DNA from: Collinsella tanakaei
GTDB taxonomy: Bacteria > Actinomycetota > Coriobacteriia > Coriobacteriales > Coriobacteriaceae
Direction: 5' to 3'
DNA length: 34,687 bases
NCBI RefSeq assembly: GCF_030373545.1
Contig: NZ_JAUDCO010000013.1
Span: 1-34,687 of the forward strand
The translations under genes and the position numbers were made by a program. Positions 15,765 through 24,675 of the stretch are shown here, piece after piece (within the stretch, counting starts at the first letter, position 1; every line of letters begins with the position of its first letter). The notes beneath the pieces were generated by a model, which saw nothing but the letters and a program-made list of their open reading frames with translations, did not search any database and was not told where the DNA came from.

Positions 15765-15803
15765 CAAAAGCGGGGCGGCCGGGAAAGCTCCCGACCGCCC
15801 CGC
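15765..15803 (-). terminator. Terminator of the NifX-like gene
   Basis: On the minus strand GCGGGGCGG pairs with CCGCCCCGC (15795-15803 with 15770-15778), with an additional inner CGGGA/TCCCG stem, followed by TTTT. It lies 27 bases past the gene's stop. Confidence 0.8.
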
Positions 15804-15829
15804 ATGGGTGCTGTGTGCAAACCGCAAGC

Positions 15830-16192
15830 CTAGTGACGGCAGGCGGCGTTGGGATCCATGAGCGCAACCTCGCCCGCGAGGAACTTGGCGAGCACGTCGC
15901 CGGCAAGCGGGGTCTCGCGCTCGGCATACACCGCGACGCCGGCGGCGGTGAAGCGGCTGTAGGGCGGCATGCCCATGCCGGTCGCGATGATGGCGTCGAC
16001 GTTCTGCGAGAGCGCGAAGTCGATGACGCCGCCGCAGCCGAACTGATCGTGGTCGACGTTCTTGATGGTCTCGACGGACGTGACCTCGCCGTTCTCGATC
16101 GTGGCGATGGTGAAGTAGGCGGCATGGCCGAAGTGGCCGGAGCGCGGGGCGGCCAGGCCCTGCTCGGATTCAACGGGGATGATGACCCTCAT
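15830..16192 (-). CDS. NifX/NifB-associated (dinitrogenase FeMo-cofactor) family protein
   Basis: A 120-residue protein of family PF02579. It begins MRVIIPVES, has SGHFGHAAYFTI, a FGCGG turn, and a GMGMPPYSRF loop, matching the small stand-alone members found in anaerobes. Those proteins bind Fe-S or metal clusters, but the family's function outside nitrogen fixation is unclear, and no nif genes are here. ATG 16190-16192 has AGGAGG on the minus strand with six-base spacing; the frame continues upstream without family similarity. A TATAAT lies 68 bases upstream, and a terminator follows, so the gene is monocistronic. Confidence 0.85.
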   Translation of the reverse strand: MRVIIPVESEQGLAAPRSGHFGHAAYFTIATIENGEVTSVETIKNVDHDQFGCGGVIDFALSQNVDAIIATGMGMPPYSRFTAAGVAVYAERETPLAGDVLAKFLAGEVALMDPNAACRH

Positions 16193-16259
16193 GCGAAACC
16201 TCCTCGTGCGGCGACCGCGCGCATACGGAGCACGGTGCCGGGTGGATACGGATTGCACC

Positions 16260-16265
16260 ATTATA
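16260..16265 (-). promoter_or_regulatory. -10 box of the NifX-like gene
   Basis: TATAAT reads on the minus strand about 68 bases before the start codon. The -35 region is not recognisable. The remainder of 16193-16598 holds no gene other than the rpsL promoter below. Confidence 0.5.
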
Positions 16266-16475
16266 GGCGCGTCGGCGTTGGGGCGTGCAGACAGGCAGGC
16301 CCGCTGGAGGCGCAAAAGAGCCGACCCCCGTCTGCGGCTACGTGCAGGCATCGCGAAGCGCGCACCGCACGCGCAGGTCGCTGCCGTATCGTGCGACTGA
16401 GCATCCCGCGCGATGGGCATGTGGAGATTTCGCGCAATCGGCCCAAAATCAGGATACGCCCGGACGCGTGGTCTG

Positions 16476-16504
16476 TTGACACCGCTGCCCCCCGCGCGTA
16501 CCCT
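16476..16504 (+). promoter_or_regulatory. Promoter of the str cluster
   Basis: A perfect TTGACA (16476-16481), a 17-base spacer and TACCCT (16499-16504). The leader to the rpsL start is about 90 bases. Confidence 0.75.
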
Positions 16505-16598
16505 ATCGAACTGCGTGTTTCGAAGGTGGATGCTGACGCCTCGATTCAAGCCGTTGCACTTTGTATAAAGCTGGAATCATTTCGAGAAGGAGTACGCT

Positions 16599-16973
16599 TT
16601 GCCTACTATTAACCAGCTGGTTCGTCAGGGCCGCAAGTCCAAGCCGGCCAAGTCCAAGAACGCCGCTCTGCAGCACAACTCGCAGAAGCGCGGCGTGTGC
16701 ACCCGCGTGTTCACCACGTCCCCCAAGAAGCCGAACTCGGCTCTGCGCAAGGTCGCCCGTGTTCGCCTGGTCAACGGCATCGAGGTCACCGCTTACATCC
16801 CCGGTGAGGGCCACAACCTGCAGGAGCACTCCATCGTGCTCGTCCGCGGCGGCCGCGTCCGCGACCTCCCTGGTGTCCGCTACAAGATCATCCGCGGCGC
16901 TTACGACTGCGCTCCCGTGAACAACCGCATGAAGGCTCGTTCGCGCTACGGTGCCAAGCGCCCCAAGAAGTAG
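16599..16973 (+). CDS. rpsL: Ribosomal protein S12
   Basis: A 124-residue decoding-centre protein of the 30S subunit. The [12 protein letters not shown] loop (K43, K44) and [10 protein letters not shown] are standard. In the second decoding loop the sequence is GGRVRDLPG, with Arg at position 88 where Lys is usual. Translation starts at TTG 16599, supported by GAGAAGGAG six bases upstream and by the canonical [10 protein letters not shown]-terminus. First gene of the rpsL-rpsG-fusA-rpsJ cluster. Confidence 0.97.
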   Translation: MPTINQLVRQGRKSKPAKSKNAALQHNSQKRGVCTRVFTTSPKKPNSALRKVARVRLVNGIEVTAYIPGEGHNLQEHSIVLVRGGRVRDLPGVRYKIIRGAYDCAPVNNRMKARSRYGAKRPKK

Positions 16974-17063
16974 CATCAGGTCTGATCAAAACCGTTGAGC
17001 GCATCCGCCGGGCCGCATGAGCCCGCCGCGCGATGCGAACCGATACCAGAGGAGAAACACACT

Positions 17064-17537
17064 ATGCCTCGTCGCAAGACTAAGAATCTTCATCGCGAGA
17101 TCCAGCCGGATTCCGTGTACAACAACCGCCTGGTGACCCAGCTCATCAACAAGATCCTGCTCGACGGCAAGAAGGCCACCGCTGAGCGCATCGTCTACGG
17201 TGCGTTCGACATGGTCGCCGCCAAGACCGAGCAGGACGCCCTGGCCGTCTTCAAGAAGGCCATGGACAACGTCCGCCCGACCCTCGAGGTCAAGCCCAAG
17301 CGCGTCGGTGGCGCCACCTACCAGGTGCCCATGGAGGTCAACTCCCGTCGTGCCACCCAGCTCGCCATCCGCTGGATGGTCAACTTCGCGCGTGCCCGCA
17401 AGGAGAAGACCATGGCCGAGCGTCTCGCCAACGAGATCATCGACGCCTCCAACGGCGTGGGTGCTTCCGTCAAGCGTCGCGAGGACGTCTTCAAGATGGC
17501 CGAGGCGAACCGCGCGTTCTCGCACTACCGCTGGTAA
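17064..17537 (+). CDS. rpsG: Ribosomal protein S7
   Basis: A 157-residue 30S head-assembly protein that binds 16S rRNA and contacts mRNA and tRNA at the E site. The start [13 protein letters not shown], the [13 protein letters not shown] motif and the end [19 protein letters not shown] are canonical. ATG 17064 has AGGAG upstream. It lies 90 bases after rpsL and 22 before fusA. Confidence 0.97.
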   Translation: MPRRKTKNLHREIQPDSVYNNRLVTQLINKILLDGKKATAERIVYGAFDMVAAKTEQDALAVFKKAMDNVRPTLEVKPKRVGGATYQVPMEVNSRRATQLAIRWMVNFARARKEKTMAERLANEIIDASNGVGASVKRREDVFKMAEANRAFSHYRW

Positions 17538-17559
17538 CATCCAGGAAGGATAGATTTTC

Positions 17560-19668
17560 ATGGCTAAGCCTAAGTACAAGCTGTCCGAAACCCGTAACAT
17601 CGGCATCATGGCCCACATCGATGCCGGCAAGACGACGACCACCGAGCGCATCCTGTACTACACCGGCAAGACCCACAAGATCGGCGAGGTGCACGAGGGC
17701 GCTGCCACCATGGACTGGATGGTTCAGGAGCAGGAGCGCGGCGTAACCATTACCTCCGCGGCAACCACCTGCTTCTGGAAGAAGGACGACAAGACCTACC
17801 GCATCCAGATCATCGACACCCCGGGTCACGTGGACTTCACCTCCGAGGTCGAGCGCTCCCTGCGCGTCCTCGACGGTGCTGTCGCGGTGTTCGACGCCGT
17901 CGCCGGCGTTCAGCCGCAGTCCGAGACCGTGTGGCGTCAGGCTCACAACTACAACGTCCCCCGCATCGCGTTCATCAACAAGTATGACCGCATCGGCGCC
18001 GACTTCTTCAACGCCATCGAGACCATGAAGGATCGCCTCGACGCCAACGCCGTGGCCATCCAGGTCCCCATGGGCGCTGAGGACAACTTCTGGGGCGTCA
18101 TCGACCTCGTCACCATGACCGCATGGGACTTCAAGGCCGACGACAAGGGCATGACCTACCCCGAGCCGATGGACGAGATCCCCGCCGAGTTCGCCGAGAT
18201 CGCCGAGGAGAAGCGCGCCGAGCTGCTCGATGCCGCCGCCAACTATGATGACGACCTCATGATGATGATCCTCGAGGACGAGGAGATCCCTGTCGACATG
18301 CTCAAGGCCGCCATCCGCAAGGGCGTCCTCTCCAACGAGCTCAACCCGGTTCTCGTGGGCTCCGCCTACAAGAACAAGGGTGTCCAGGAGCTGCTCGACG
18401 CCGTCGTCGACTACCTGCCGAGCCCGCTCGACATCCCCGCTATCGTCGGCACCAACCCCGACAACGGCGAGGAGGATTCCCGTCCGGTGGACTTCGACGC
18501 GCCGTTCTCCGCGCTCGCGTTCAAGATCATGACCGACCCCTACGTCGGTAAGCTCACCTATTTCCGCGTGTACTCCGGCCAGGCCGAGTCCGGCTCCTAT
18601 GTCGTGAACGCCACCAACGGCCAGCGCGAGCGTCTGGGCCGCATCCTCGAGATGAACGCCAACGAGCGTATCGACCGCGACTCCTGCGCCGCCGGCGACA
18701 TCGTCGCCGCCGTGGGCTTCAAGAACACCACCACCGGTGACACCCTGTGCGCCGAGGGCCACGAGATCGTGCTCGAGTCCATGGAGTTCGCCAAGCCCGT
18801 TATCGACATCGCCATCGAGCCCAAGACCAAGGCCGAGCAGGACAAGATGAGCCTCGCGCTCACCAAGCTCGCCGAGGAGGACCCGACCTTCCAGGTGTCC
18901 ACCAACCACGAGACCGGCCAGACCATCATCGCCGGCATGGGCGAGCTGCACCTCGAGATCATCGTCGACCGCCTGCTCCGCGAGTTCAAGGTCGAGGCCA
19001 ACGTCGGTAAGCCCCAGGTTGCCTACCGCGAGACCGCTGGTCACGACGTCGACCGCGCCGAGGGCAAGTTCGTCCGCCAGTCCGGCGGCCGCGGCCAGTA
19101 CGGCCACGCCGTCATCAAGCTGGAGAAGATGGAAGAGGGCTTCGGCTATGAGTTCGTCAACGCCATCGTCGGCGGTGTCGTGCCCAAGGAGTACATCCCC
19201 TCGATCGACAAGGGCATCCAGGAGGCGCTGCAGACCGGTGTCATCGCCGGCTTCCCCGTGCTGGACGTCAAGGTGACCCTGTTCGACGGCTCCTACCACG
19301 AGGTCGACTCCTCCGAGGCCGCCTTCAAGATCGCCGGCTCCATGGCGATCAAGGACGCTCTCAAGAAGTCCGACCCGCAGCTGCTCGAGCCGATCATGTC
19401 TGTCGAGGTCGAGACCCCCGAGCAGTACATGGGCGACGTCATGGGCAACCTGTCCGGCCGTCGCGGCAAGATCGAGGGCATGGAGGACCGCAAGAACACC
19501 AAGCTCATCCGCGCCAAGGTGCCGCTGGGCGAGATGTTCGGCTACGCCACGGACCTGCGTTCGCAGACCCAGGGCCGCGCGTCCTACACCATGCAGTTCG
19601 ACTCCTACGAGCCGGCGCCCAAGTCCATCGTGGACGAGGTCGTCTCCAAGGCCGGCGGCAACGCCTAA
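17560..19668 (+). CDS. fusA: Elongation factor G
   Basis: A 702-residue translocation GTPase. G1 is [12 protein letters not shown] (from residue 18), G2 is in the [11 protein letters not shown] region, G3 is DTPGHVDF and G4 is N140-K141-Y142-D143, with Tyr replacing the usual Met of NKMD. The C-terminal domains are complete ([34 protein letters not shown]). ATG 17560 follows AGGAAGGA. The gene for EF-Tu, normally next, is absent: rpsJ begins 63 bases later. Confidence 0.97.
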   Translation: MAKPKYKLSETRNIGIMAHIDAGKTTTTERILYYTGKTHKIGEVHEGAATMDWMVQEQERGVTITSAATTCFWKKDDKTYRIQIIDTPGHVDFTSEVERSLRVLDGAVAVFDAVAGVQPQSETVWRQAHNYNVPRIAFINKYDRIGADFFNAIETMKDRLDANAVAIQVPMGAEDNFWGVIDLVTMTAWDFKADDKGMTYPEPMDEIPAEFAEIAEEKRAELLDAAANYDDDLMMMILEDEEIPVDMLKAAIRKGVLSNELNPVLVGSAYKNKGVQELLDAVVDYLPSPLDIPAIVGTNPDNGEEDSRPVDFDAPFSALAFKIMTDPYVGKLTYFRVYSGQAESGSYVVNATNGQRERLGRILEMNANERIDRDSCAAGDIVAAVGFKNTTTGDTLCAEGHEIVLESMEFAKPVIDIAIEPKTKAEQDKMSLALTKLAEEDPTFQVSTNHETGQTIIAGMGELHLEIIVDRLLREFKVEANVGKPQVAYRETAGHDVDRAEGKFVRQSGGRGQYGHAVIKLEKMEEGFGYEFVNAIVGGVVPKEYIPSIDKGIQEALQTGVIAGFPVLDVKVTLFDGSYHEVDSSEAAFKIAGSMAIKDALKKSDPQLLEPIMSVEVETPEQYMGDVMGNLSGRRGKIEGMEDRKNTKLIRAKVPLGEMFGYATDLRSQTQGRASYTMQFDSYEPAPKSIVDEVVSKAGGNA

Positions 19669-19672
19669 GGCC

Positions 19673-19711
19673 CCCTCGCACGTACTAGTTTCATCGCGAG
19701 GGCGTCCTCGC
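19673..19711 (+). promoter_or_regulatory. Mutually exclusive hairpins before rpsJ
   Basis: CCCTCGC (19673-19679) can pair with GCGAGGG (19696-19702), but the same GCGAGG can instead pair with CCTCGC (19706-19711). This arrangement resembles a translational or attenuation switch in the fusA-rpsJ gap. Confidence 0.35.
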
Positions 19712-19730
19712 ATTCCATTTGGAGGTAACG

Positions 19731-20039
19731 TTGTCTAGCCAGAAGATCAGGATTCGCCTCAAGGGCTATGATCACGAGGTCGTGGACCAGTCCGCTAAGC
19801 TCATCGTCGACACCGCTCAGAAGACCGGTGCCCGCGTGTCCGGCCCCATCCCCCTGCCCACCGAGCGCAACCTCTACACGGTTATCCGCTCCCCGCACGT
19901 GGACAAGGACTCCCGTGAGCAGTTCGAGATGCGCACCCACAAGCGCCTCATCGACATCCTCGACCCCACCAGCGGCACCGTCGACTCGCTCATGCGCCTC
20001 GACCTGCCCGCCGGCGTTGACATCGAGATCAAGCTGTAG
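19731..20039 (+). CDS. rpsJ: Ribosomal protein S10 (NusE)
   Basis: A 102-residue 30S protein, also the NusE partner in antitermination. The core [27 protein letters not shown] and [25 protein letters not shown] is typical. I place the start at TTG 19731, preceded by GGAGGT (19721-19726); the in-frame TTG at 19719 overlaps that RBS. Unusually, rplC does not follow: the next gene is a phosphatase, and rplC begins 1.4 kb downstream. Confidence 0.95.
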   Translation: MSSQKIRIRLKGYDHEVVDQSAKLIVDTAQKTGARVSGPIPLPTERNLYTVIRSPHVDKDSREQFEMRTHKRLIDILDPTSGTVDSLMRLDLPAGVDIEIKL

Positions 20040-20064
20040 GCGATAAGGTCCTAACGCACTGTCC

Positions 20065-20146
20065 GGAAGCCCCGGGGTGTTCCACGCGAACCGATCGCGC
20101 CTGAAGGCGCTCAAACGGTTCGCTTTGGAAGCACCCCGGGGCTTCC
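20065..20146. repeat. 82-bp nested inverted repeat after rpsJ
   Basis: GGAAGCCCCGGGGTG at 20065 pairs with its complement ending at 20146, and an inner GCGAACC/GGTTCGC stem sits inside. No T tract follows. It is unrelated in sequence to P1-P3. Confidence 0.75.
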
Positions 20147-20247
20147 TGCGTATCGGCCCTTAGGGTCGCCGGGCGGATGGGGTGGGTTGTTGCCCTTCGG
20201 CCGCGTTTGCGGCAGGCGGTTGCCATTGCTGAGGGGCTTCGATTTTT

Positions 20248-20299
20248 GCCCACGGGTTTGTCTCAGATAGAGGGTTGTTTATGAGACAAACCCATGGGC
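20248..20299. repeat. Inverted repeat upstream of the phosphatase gene
   Basis: The 18-base arms 20248-20265 and 20282-20299 are complementary except for one base, with a 16-base spacer. It lies 49 bases before the ATG at 20348 and could be an operator or leader hairpin. Confidence 0.6.
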
Positions 20300-20347
20300 A
20301 TAAAATGGGACGGCAAGACTGTGGTTGATGATGAGATGGGGAGAGGC

Positions 20348-20953
20348 ATGTCGAGGCTGTTTCTGTTGCGACATGGACAGACGGAGTTCAACCTGCAGCG
20401 GCGTGTGCAGGGTCGTTGCGATGCGCCGCTGACCGAGCTCGGTGTCGAACAGGCTCACGGTGCCGCGGCGTGGTTGATCGAGCAGGACGTGCGGCTCGAT
20501 CGCATCTGCTCCTCGCCGCTGGGACGCGCCCGCACCACCGCCGAGCTCGTACGCAATGACCTGCAGACGGCTGGTGCGTCTGTGCCCGAGGTGGAGCTCG
20601 TCGAGGATCTTCAGGAGCGCTGCTACGGTCCGTTTGAGTCTGGCCCGGCAAGCGAGGTTCCCAGCGAGCTGTGGGATCCGGGCGAGGCGCTCGTGCCCTA
20701 CGGCGGCGAGGGGAGTCGCGTCCTGCGGGAGCGCATCGTCGGCGCGCTGACGGATATCATGGCGCAGGTGGACGACGACGCGCGGGTGCTCGCGGTGAGC
20801 CACGGGTCGGCGACCCTGCAGTTCAAGCGCGCATGGGAGCACTTGGCCGTCTGCGATCAGGACGTACCGCTCGGGAACTGCTGCATCCTCGTGTTCGAGT
20901 TCGACGCGACCGTGCGCACGTTTACCAACACCGCCATCATCAACCAGGATTGA
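20348..20953 (+). CDS. Histidine phosphatase superfamily protein (phosphoglycerate mutase-like)
   Basis: A 201-residue branch-1 histidine phosphatase. The catalytic RHG motif is at residues 8-10 (FLLRHGQTEFN), followed by a QGRCDAPLTELG stretch, SSPLGRARTTAE, and the second catalytic His in VSHGSA. The family includes cofactor-dependent phosphoglycerate mutases, cobalamin phosphatases and broad phosphatases; the small size and loose conservation favour a general or unknown phosphatase. ATG 20348 has GGGGAGAGG upstream; an earlier in-frame ATG at 20294 lacks an RBS and falls in the inverted repeat. The gene sits between rpsJ and rplC with a palindrome on either side, so it looks inserted in the S10 operon. 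Confidence 0.85.
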   Translation: MSRLFLLRHGQTEFNLQRRVQGRCDAPLTELGVEQAHGAAAWLIEQDVRLDRICSSPLGRARTTAELVRNDLQTAGASVPEVELVEDLQERCYGPFESGPASEVPSELWDPGEALVPYGGEGSRVLRERIVGALTDIMAQVDDDARVLAVSHGSATLQFKRAWEHLAVCDQDVPLGNCCILVFEFDATVRTFTNTAIINQD

Positions 20954-20975
20954 GGGGCTCAACCACTCCGTTGGA

Positions 20976-21083
20976 CCGGGGCGCACGGGGTTAAAACACC
21001 CTAGGGATTATTTTACATGGCGTGTGTAGAAACACACGCCATGTAAAATAATCCCTAGGGTGTTTTAACCCCGTGCGCCCCGG
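20976..21083. repeat. Giant perfect palindrome P3 (108 bp)
   Basis: The 52-bp arms 20976-21027 and 21032-21083 are fully complementary around the loop AGAA (21028-21031). The inner core CACCCTAGGGATTATTTTACAT is shared with P1 and P2; the loop-proximal part (GGCGTGTGT) and the outer arm are different. The outer arm end (CCCCGTGCGCCCCGG) is repeated outside the palindrome at about 21095-21109. It separates the phosphatase gene from the rplC leader. Confidence 0.95.
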
Positions 21084-21238
21084 CGGGCGCCGCACCCCGT
21101 GCGCCCCGGAGGCCACCGCACCCGTGCGTCCGGCCCGGTGGGGCGTTTTAGCCCCTGCCCGACCGGATATCACACCGAGCAGGCGGCGATGACCTGCGAA
21201 AACAATGTTAAGAAAACATGGAGACGCCCGTGCGCGTG

Positions 21239-21244
21239 TATACT
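21239..21244 (+). promoter_or_regulatory. -10 box for the rplC operon
   Basis: TATACT preceded by TG-like context (GTGTATACT). No convincing -35 is visible. The transcript leader would be about 180 bases. Confidence 0.45.
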
Positions 21245-21361
21245 AATCAAGCTGTGCCTCGATAGGGGAGGATTCTGCCTGCTCAGCGTATGCGCGCGAA
21301 TGGGTTGCCGCGCACGGGCGAGCCGGTCGGGATGCAAAGCTTCGAAGCACGCACGTCAGTA

Positions 21362-21412
21362 GTGGTCCTCTAGGGGCGTCCGCAAGGGGCGGACGCAATG
21401 TCCCAAGACCAC
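21362..21412 (+). promoter_or_regulatory. Structured leader upstream of rplC
   Basis: An outer GTGGTC/GACCAC stem (21362-21367, 21407-21412) encloses a GCGTCCGC/GCGGACGC hairpin (21376-21383, 21389-21396). The position, 20 bases before the first gene of the remaining S10 operon, suggests a ribosomal-protein leader, in the way that L4 controls the S10 leader in E. coli. The binding protein is not known here. Confidence 0.5.
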
Positions 21413-21431
21413 CGAGAGTTAGGATCATTGA

Positions 21432-22052
21432 ATGATCAGCATGATTCTCGGCCGCAAGATCGGTATGACCCAGGTGTGGGACGAGAACGACAACGTCGTC
21501 CCCGTCACGGTCATCCAGGCTGGCCCCTGCGCGGTCTCGCAGGTTAAAACCAAGGCCACCGACGGCTACGATGCCGTCCAGATCGGCTTCGGCGACATCA
21601 AGGCCAAGAACGTGAACAAGCCCATGGCTGGTCACTTCGCCAAGGCCGGCGTCGAGCCCGTCCGTTACCTCCGTGAGGTCCGCGTCGAGAACGGCGAGGA
21701 TCACAAGGTCGGCGAGACCGTCACTGTCGCCGACTTCGCCGACGTCACCAAGGTCGACGTCATCGGCACCTCCAAGGGTAAGGGCTTCCAGGGTCGCATC
21801 AAGCGCTGGGGTCAGCGTCGCGGTCCTATGACTCACGGCTCCCACTTCAAGCGTCATCCGGGCTCCATCGGCCAGTGCGCCTATCCCGCCCGCGTCCTCA
21901 AGGGCGTCAAGATGGCCGGTCACATGGGCGATGAGCGCGTGACCGTGAAGAACCTCACCGTTGTCCGCATCGATGCCGAGCAGAACCTCATGCTCATCAA
22001 GGGCGCTGTCCCTGGTGGCAAGAACGCTCTGGTCGCCATCCGTATGGCCTAA
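21432..22052 (+). CDS. rplC: Ribosomal protein L3
   Basis: A 206-residue 50S assembly protein that reaches the peptidyl-transferase centre. The N-terminus ILGRKIGMTQVWDE and the central RRGPMTHGSHFKRHPGSIG loop are characteristic. ATG 21432 is seven bases after AGTTAGGA; the alternative ATG at 21441 would shorten it by three residues. First gene of the S10-type operon here, since rpsJ is separated. Confidence 0.97.
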   Translation: MISMILGRKIGMTQVWDENDNVVPVTVIQAGPCAVSQVKTKATDGYDAVQIGFGDIKAKNVNKPMAGHFAKAGVEPVRYLREVRVENGEDHKVGETVTVADFADVTKVDVIGTSKGKGFQGRIKRWGQRRGPMTHGSHFKRHPGSIGQCAYPARVLKGVKMAGHMGDERVTVKNLTVVRIDAEQNLMLIKGAVPGGKNALVAIRMA

Positions 22053-22100
22053 GGGCCCCTTAGTACCAGTTGGTCCTAACGTCATACCAAGGAGAACAGA

Positions 22101-22727
22101 ATGTCTAAGTTTGAAGTAAAGAACAGCGAGGGCAAGGCGGCCGCTGAGGTCGAGCTCGCTTCCGCGGTGTTCGGCATCGAGCCGAACATGCACGTCATGC
22201 ACCACATCGTCAAGTGCCAGATGGCCTCTTGGCGTCAGGGCACCCAGTCCACCAAGGGCCGTTCCGAGGTCTCCGGTGGCGGCAAGAAGCCCTACCGCCA
22301 GAAGGGCACCGGTCGCGCCCGTCAGGGTTCGACCCGCGCCGGCCAGTGGCGTCACGGTGGCGTGATCTTCGGGCCGAAGCCCCGCACGTACACCAAGCGT
22401 ATGAACAACAAGGAGGTCAAGCTCGCCATGCGCTCCGCGCTCTCCGCGAAGGTGCGCGACAACGAGCTCGTCCTCGTCGACGACTATGGCTTCGAGAAGC
22501 CGTCCACCAAGGCCGCCGTCGCCCTGCTCAAGAACCTGGGCCTCGAGGGCAAGCGCCTCACGATCATCGTGCGCGAGGACGACATCAACGCCTACCTGTC
22601 GTTCCGCAACATCCCCAAGACGTTCATCATCACGCCGTCCGAGGCCAACACCTATGACCTCATCAACAACGGTGCGCTGCTGATGCCCGCCGACGTCGCG
22701 ACTCACTTCGGGGAGGTGCTCGCTTAA
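22101..22727 (+). CDS. rplD: Ribosomal protein L4
   Basis: A 208-residue 50S protein lining the exit tunnel; in many bacteria it also represses the S10 operon. The tunnel loop GGGKKPYRQKGTGRARQGSTRAGQWRHGG region (from about residue 55) is conserved. ATG 22101 has AAGGAG upstream. Its stop abuts the start of rplW. Confidence 0.97.
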   Translation: MSKFEVKNSEGKAAAEVELASAVFGIEPNMHVMHHIVKCQMASWRQGTQSTKGRSEVSGGGKKPYRQKGTGRARQGSTRAGQWRHGGVIFGPKPRTYTKRMNNKEVKLAMRSALSAKVRDNELVLVDDYGFEKPSTKAAVALLKNLGLEGKRLTIIVREDDINAYLSFRNIPKTFIITPSEANTYDLINNGALLMPADVATHFGEVLA

Positions 22728-23015
22728 ATGACCGCTCACGAGATCATCATCCGCCCCATCGTGTCCGAGCGCTCCTACTCTGAGATGGAGCAGAACAAGT
22801 ACACGTTCGAGGTCCACAAGGACGCCAACAAGTACCAGATCAAGGATGCTGTCGAGGAGATCTTCGGCGTGAAGGTCGTCCGCGTCAACACCCTGCGCGT
22901 CAAGCCCAAGACCAAGCGCGTGCGCTACGTCGCCGGCCAGACCCGCTCCTGGAAGAAGGCCGTCATCACCGTGGCCGAGGGCGATTCCATCGAGATCTTC
23001 GGCAACCAGGCCTAA
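22728..23015 (+). CDS. rplW: Ribosomal protein L23
   Basis: A 95-residue 50S protein at the tunnel exit, docking site for trigger factor and SRP. PIVSERSYSEMEQNKYTFEV and the RPKTKR-like basic loop (VKPKTKRVRY) fit. ATG directly follows the rplD stop; a GGGAGG lies in the end of rplD, so translation is probably coupled. A 150-base gap with G/C-rich hairpins precedes rplB. Confidence 0.96.
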   Translation: MTAHEIIIRPIVSERSYSEMEQNKYTFEVHKDANKYQIKDAVEEIFGVKVVRVNTLRVKPKTKRVRYVAGQTRSWKKAVITVAEGDSIEIFGNQA

Positions 23016-23165
23016 GACTCGACCCGAGCGCAATCCCGCCAGACGGCGGGGAAAGGCGTACCGGGCCCATAAGATGGAGCCGCCCGGTACCGTGGTACAT
23101 CCGGTGTCACCGCACCCGCATCCCAGCTTGCGGTGGCGAGCGGATAGATTCGAAAGGGATAGGTA

Positions 23166-23996
23166 ATGGCTGTAAAGCACCTCAAACCGACCAGCGCCGG
23201 CAGGCGTTGGCAGACGATCTCGGACTTCTCCGAGATCACGACGACCAAGCCCGAGAAGTCGCTCCTCGAGCCCCTGCCCAAGAAGGCCGGTCGTAACAAC
23301 CAGGGTCGCATCACGACCCGTCATCAGGGCGGCGGCGTCAAGCGTCGCTACCGCGTCATCGATTTCAAGCGCAACAAGGACGGCGTCCCGGCCAAGGTCG
23401 CGACCATCGAGTACGACCCCAACCGCTCCGCCCGCATCGCCCTGCTCCACTATGTGGACGGCGAGAAGCGCTACATCCTGGCCCCGAAGGGCCTGAAGGT
23501 CGGCGATCAGATCCTGTCCGGCGCCGGCGCCGACATCAAGCCGGGCAACGCCATGCCGCTGTCCGAGATCCCTGTCGGTACGCTCATCCACGCGATCGAG
23601 TTCATGCCCGGCAAGGGCGCCGCGATCGCCCGTTCCGCCGGCACCGCCTGCCAGCTCATGGGCAAGGAGGGCAAGTACGCCATCGTGCGCATGCCGTCTT
23701 CCGAGATGCGCCGCATCCTGCTCACCTGCCGCGCGACCGTCGGTGAGGTCGGCAACGCCGAGCACTCCAACATCGTCATCGGCAAGGCTGGCCGTAAGCG
23801 CAAGATGAACGTCCGTCCTACCGTCCGCGGTACGGTCATGAACCCGGTTGACCACCCGCACGGCGGTGGCGAGGGCAAGAACCACACCTCTGGCCGTCCT
23901 TCTGTTACCCCGTGGGGCAAGCCGACCAAGGGCTATCGCACCCGCAACAAGAAGAAGGTCTCCAACGCCCTCATCATCCGTCGTCGTCGCAAGTAG
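23166..23996 (+). CDS. rplB: Ribosomal protein L2
   Basis: A 276-residue 50S protein needed for peptidyl-transferase assembly. [17 protein letters not shown], the central [17 protein letters not shown] stretch, and the catalytic-site His in [11 protein letters not shown] are all present. ATG 23166 has AAAGGGA upstream. The leading gap from rplW is unusually long for this operon. Confidence 0.97.
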   Translation: MAVKHLKPTSAGRRWQTISDFSEITTTKPEKSLLEPLPKKAGRNNQGRITTRHQGGGVKRRYRVIDFKRNKDGVPAKVATIEYDPNRSARIALLHYVDGEKRYILAPKGLKVGDQILSGAGADIKPGNAMPLSEIPVGTLIHAIEFMPGKGAAIARSAGTACQLMGKEGKYAIVRMPSSEMRRILLTCRATVGEVGNAEHSNIVIGKAGRKRKMNVRPTVRGTVMNPVDHPHGGGEGKNHTSGRPSVTPWGKPTKGYRTRNKKKVSNALIIRRRRK

Positions 23997-24025
23997 TCGA
24001 TACCGAGTTTTAGGAGTTAGCACTT

Positions 24026-24286
24026 ATGAGCAGAAGTCTCAAAAAGGGCCCGTTCGTGGAAGCTCGCCTTCTCTCGCGTATCGTCGCGATGAACGAGGCC
24101 GGCAAGAAGGACGTCGTGAAGACCTGGTCCCGCGCGTCCACCATCTTCCCCGAGATGGTTGGTCACACCATCGCCGTCCACGACGGCCGCAAGCACGTTC
24201 CCGTGTACGTCACCGAGTCCATGGTCGGTCACAAGCTCGGCGAGTTCGCGCCGACTCGTACGTTCCGTGGCCACAAGGCCAAATAG
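24026..24286 (+). CDS. rpsS: Ribosomal protein S19
   Basis: An 86-residue 30S head protein. [28 protein letters not shown] and [19 protein letters not shown] are canonical. ATG 24026 follows TAGGAG. Operon position rplB-rpsS-rplV is standard. Confidence 0.97.
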   Translation: MSRSLKKGPFVEARLLSRIVAMNEAGKKDVVKTWSRASTIFPEMVGHTIAVHDGRKHVPVYVTESMVGHKLGEFAPTRTFRGHKAK

Positions 24287-24300
24287 GGGGTTCATCGTAA

Positions 24301-24672
24301 ATGGCAACTAAGTCTACCGACACCGAGACCCGTGAGGTCCGCGCGACGGCCAAGTACGTCCGCGTGTCCCCCAGCAAGGCTCGCCTGGTGGTCGATCTGA
24401 TCCGTAACAAGTCCGTGGCCCAGGCCTTCGACATCCTTCACTTCTGCGAGCGCGCCGTCGCCGTGGACGTGGAGAAGGTCCTCAAGTCCGCCGTGGCCAA
24501 CGCCGAGAACAACAACGGCATGCGCGCCGCTAACCTGGTCGTGAAGTATGCCTACGTCGACGAGGGCCCCACGCTGAAGCGCATCCGTCCTCGCGCCAAG
24601 GGCTCCGCTTCCCGCATCCTCAAGCGCACGAGCCACATCACCATCGTCGTTGCTCCCGGAAAGGAGGCCTAA
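24301..24672 (+). CDS. rplV: Ribosomal protein L22
   Basis: A 123-residue 50S tunnel protein. The N-terminal [20 protein letters not shown] and the tip loop [18 protein letters not shown] are typical; the loop has no obvious macrolide-type insertion or deletion. ATG 24301 follows an AGGGGG 10 bases upstream. Confidence 0.96.
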   Translation: MATKSTDTETREVRATAKYVRVSPSKARLVVDLIRNKSVAQAFDILHFCERAVAVDVEKVLKSAVANAENNNGMRAANLVVKYAYVDEGPTLKRIRPRAKGSASRILKRTSHITIVVAPGKEA

Positions 24673-24675
24673 GCT

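Noticed and set aside
21243-24023. A 926-codon minus-strand frame opposite rplC-rplB
   Set aside because: Antisense shadow of conserved ribosomal genes; same biased composition. The similar frame at 17491-19713 opposite fusA is rejected for the same reason.
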